Origin: Bacteroidales bacterium
Lineage (GTDB): Bacteria; Bacteroidota; Bacteroidia; Bacteroidales; VadinHA17
DNA length: 8,081 nt
Direction: 5' to 3'
NCBI GenBank assembly: GCA_016936695.1
Contig: JAFGXK010000185.1
Coordinates: 1 to 8,081 of the forward strand
The translations under genes and the position numbers were made by a program. The notes under the pieces are model-generated. The model was not told the DNA's origin, ran no database searches, and worked only from the letters and a program-made list of their open reading frames with translations. How positions within the stretch are numbered: the stretch's first letter is position 1; every line of letters begins with the position of its first letter. Below are positions 7,176 through 8,081 of this stretch, piece by piece.

Positions 7176-7353
7176 CTTTTGAATATTTACTGCAGTCATT
7201 GTCACCATTGCAGAGCCCTTTGCCCGGACAGTTAGAACAGTCTTTTCCGCTGACAGTCCGTGATCCCAGTGAAAGGGCAAGAAAAGCAAGAAAGGCAAGC
7301 AAGAGGCTTCTTGCAAGCTTCTTTAAAAACTCCGGTCTTGTTATCTTATTCAT
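7168..7353 (-). CDS. Small membrane-anchored tetracysteine protein (61 aa)
   Basis: This 61-residue protein has a basic N-terminus (KKLAR), one hydrophobic helix at about residues 14-30 (LLLAFLAFLALSLG), and a short hydrophilic tail with four cysteines at 39, 42, 48 and 54 (C-x2-C-x5-C-x5-C). The positive-inside rule puts the tail in the periplasm, although the helix could also be a cleaved signal peptide. Four closely spaced cysteines could bind one iron-sulfur cluster or a metal ion, or form two disulfides; the sequence does not decide. The ATG at 7353 shares ATGA with the upstream stop, and the TAA at 7168 lies 8 bases inside the next gene. This locked-in position strongly supports a real gene despite its size. 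I do not recognise a named family. Its position before the NapG-like gene suggests a small electron carrier or assembly partner. Confidence 0.75.
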   Translation of the reverse strand: MNKITRPEFLKKLARSLLLAFLAFLALSLGSRTVSGKDCSNCPGKGLCNGDNDCSKYSKDE

Positions 7354-8081
7354 TTTCTTTTGAATACATAAAGTTTATTGTCAAAGCTGTTAGCAGCATA
7401 TATGGTCTCTCCATCGGCCGAAGCCACATCCAGCGGGATTGACTGGTTAAATTCGTTATTCACGGAAACGAATTCAACAAAAGCACCGTCGATGTCGGAA
7501 ATTTTGATTCTGTTAATCCCTTTTTCTGCAGTGACAAAACCTTGCGGAACAAGAGCAAAATGTGCCGGGTTGCAGCATCCGCAGAATGCCTCCGGGGCCG
7601 TGCCGGGTTCTCCGAATTCAGTAATCTTCCTGCCGTCAATGCTCCATGTCTCAATTCTTCTGTAACCTGTATTTGCCATATAAACAAGATTTCCCGACAC
7701 GCTTACATCAAAATAAGGACTTGGTATGACTAACTTTTCATCCCCCTGGCCCATCATAGCGTGCACTTCTCCCTGCTTGTCAAGGACAAACACCCTTTTG
7801 TTCCCTGCATCAGCAATAACAACATGGTCCCTACTGGCAGATAATGATGTTATTATGCTGTTCCCCTCGTAAGGTCCCCACTCAGTAATCAGTTTACCTG
7901 AAGAGGATATAAGGAAAATTGTTTCTGTTGTTGAAGCGAATACAGTATCACCTGCCACTGCAAGGGAGGTTATCTTTCCTACAGTTTCAAGAGACCACAG
8001 GACGCCAAGATTCTGATCCAGGGCAGTAACAAATGCATCTCCTCCAAGAAATACCACTCCGTTCTCAGAAACGGTTACCGA
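7350..8081 (-). CDS. NHL-repeat / beta-propeller protein, C-terminal part (5' end outside window)
   Basis: The frame is open to the window edge, giving 243 residues with no real start inside; a GTG at 8057 is in frame but the coding sequence clearly continues upstream. The visible part is built of repeating beta-strand units typical of NHL or six-bladed propellers, for example VVIADAGNKRVFVLDKQGEV (residues 87-106) and VYMANTGYRRIETWSIDG (133-150). A cysteine-rich stretch, FCGCCNPAH (166-174), sits in a loop between blades. The protein ends with a closing blade (IYAANSFDNKLYVFKRK). Location cannot be proved because any signal peptide would lie upstream; an extracytoplasmic site is inferred from its neighbours. 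Its TGA overlaps the ATG of the next gene (ATGA), so the two are translationally coupled. Its function is unknown. It could be a structural scaffold or a ligand-binding sensor within the electron-transfer operon. Confidence 0.8.
   Translation of the reverse strand, partial: SVTVSENGVVFLGGDAFVTALDQNLGVLWSLETVGKITSLAVAGDTVFASTTETIFLISSSGKLITEWGPYEGNSIITSLSASRDHVVIADAGNKRVFVLDKQGEVHAMMGQGDEKLVIPSPYFDVSVSGNLVYMANTGYRRIETWSIDGRKITEFGEPGTAPEAFCGCCNPAHFALVPQGFVTAEKGINRIKISDIDGAFVEFVSVNNEFNQSIPLDVASADGETIYAANSFDNKLYVFKRK

Noticed and set aside
6612..7316. Longer version of the Tat ferredoxin starting at 7316
   Set aside because: The extra 47 residues lie over the 61-residue gene in another frame and would place the twin-arginine signal far from the N-terminus.
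7265..7325. Purine-rich short repeats (GCAAGAAA-like) and partial palindrome
   Set aside because: They correspond to Leu/Ala/Phe-rich codons of the hydrophobic helix in the 61-residue protein.

Overview
This window holds a single, gap-free gene cluster. All eight protein-coding genes lie on the minus strand, so transcription runs from base 8081 down to base 1. Every junction overlaps or abuts: 4, 8, 0, 14, 4 or 19, 17 and 4 bases. This is the signature of one translationally coupled operon. The first gene enters the window already in progress and the last leaves it unfinished, so promoter and terminator are both outside. There are no RNA genes, mobile elements, CRISPR arrays or intergenic stretches.

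In transcription order the genes are: (1) the C-terminal part of an NHL/beta-propeller protein with a CGCCNP motif; (2) a 61-residue membrane-anchored protein with four cysteines; (3) a Tat-signal protein with four ferredoxin-type clusters, resembling NapG; (4) a polytopic iron-sulfur membrane protein of the NapH/NosR type; (5) a beta-propeller (PQQ-like repeats) anchored by three membrane helices; (6) a fused NuoE-NuoF-type flavoprotein with HydB/HndC-like extra iron-sulfur domains; (7) a [2Fe-2S]/GltD-type iron-sulfur relay protein; (8) the start of a second, secreted PQQ-like beta-propeller.

Taken together this looks like an NAD(H)-linked membrane electron-transfer system. The cytoplasmic module (genes 6 and 7) carries FMN and NAD sites plus a long iron-sulfur chain. 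It resembles the NAD-reactive part of HydABC/Hnd electron-bifurcating hydrogenases, but no H-cluster domain is present. The membrane protein (4) places iron-sulfur motifs on the cytoplasmic face. The Tat ferredoxin (3), small Cys protein (2) and propellers (1, 5, 8) face the periplasm. There is no CxxCH motif, so no c-type heme is involved in the part seen. The direction of electron flow and the final donor or acceptor cannot be read from the sequence.

The organism is probably an anaerobic or facultative Gram-negative bacterium. Two starts appear to be TTG, Shine-Dalgarno sequences are weak and A-rich, and the operon is densely overlapped. A Bacteroidota or related lineage would fit, but this is a tentative inference.
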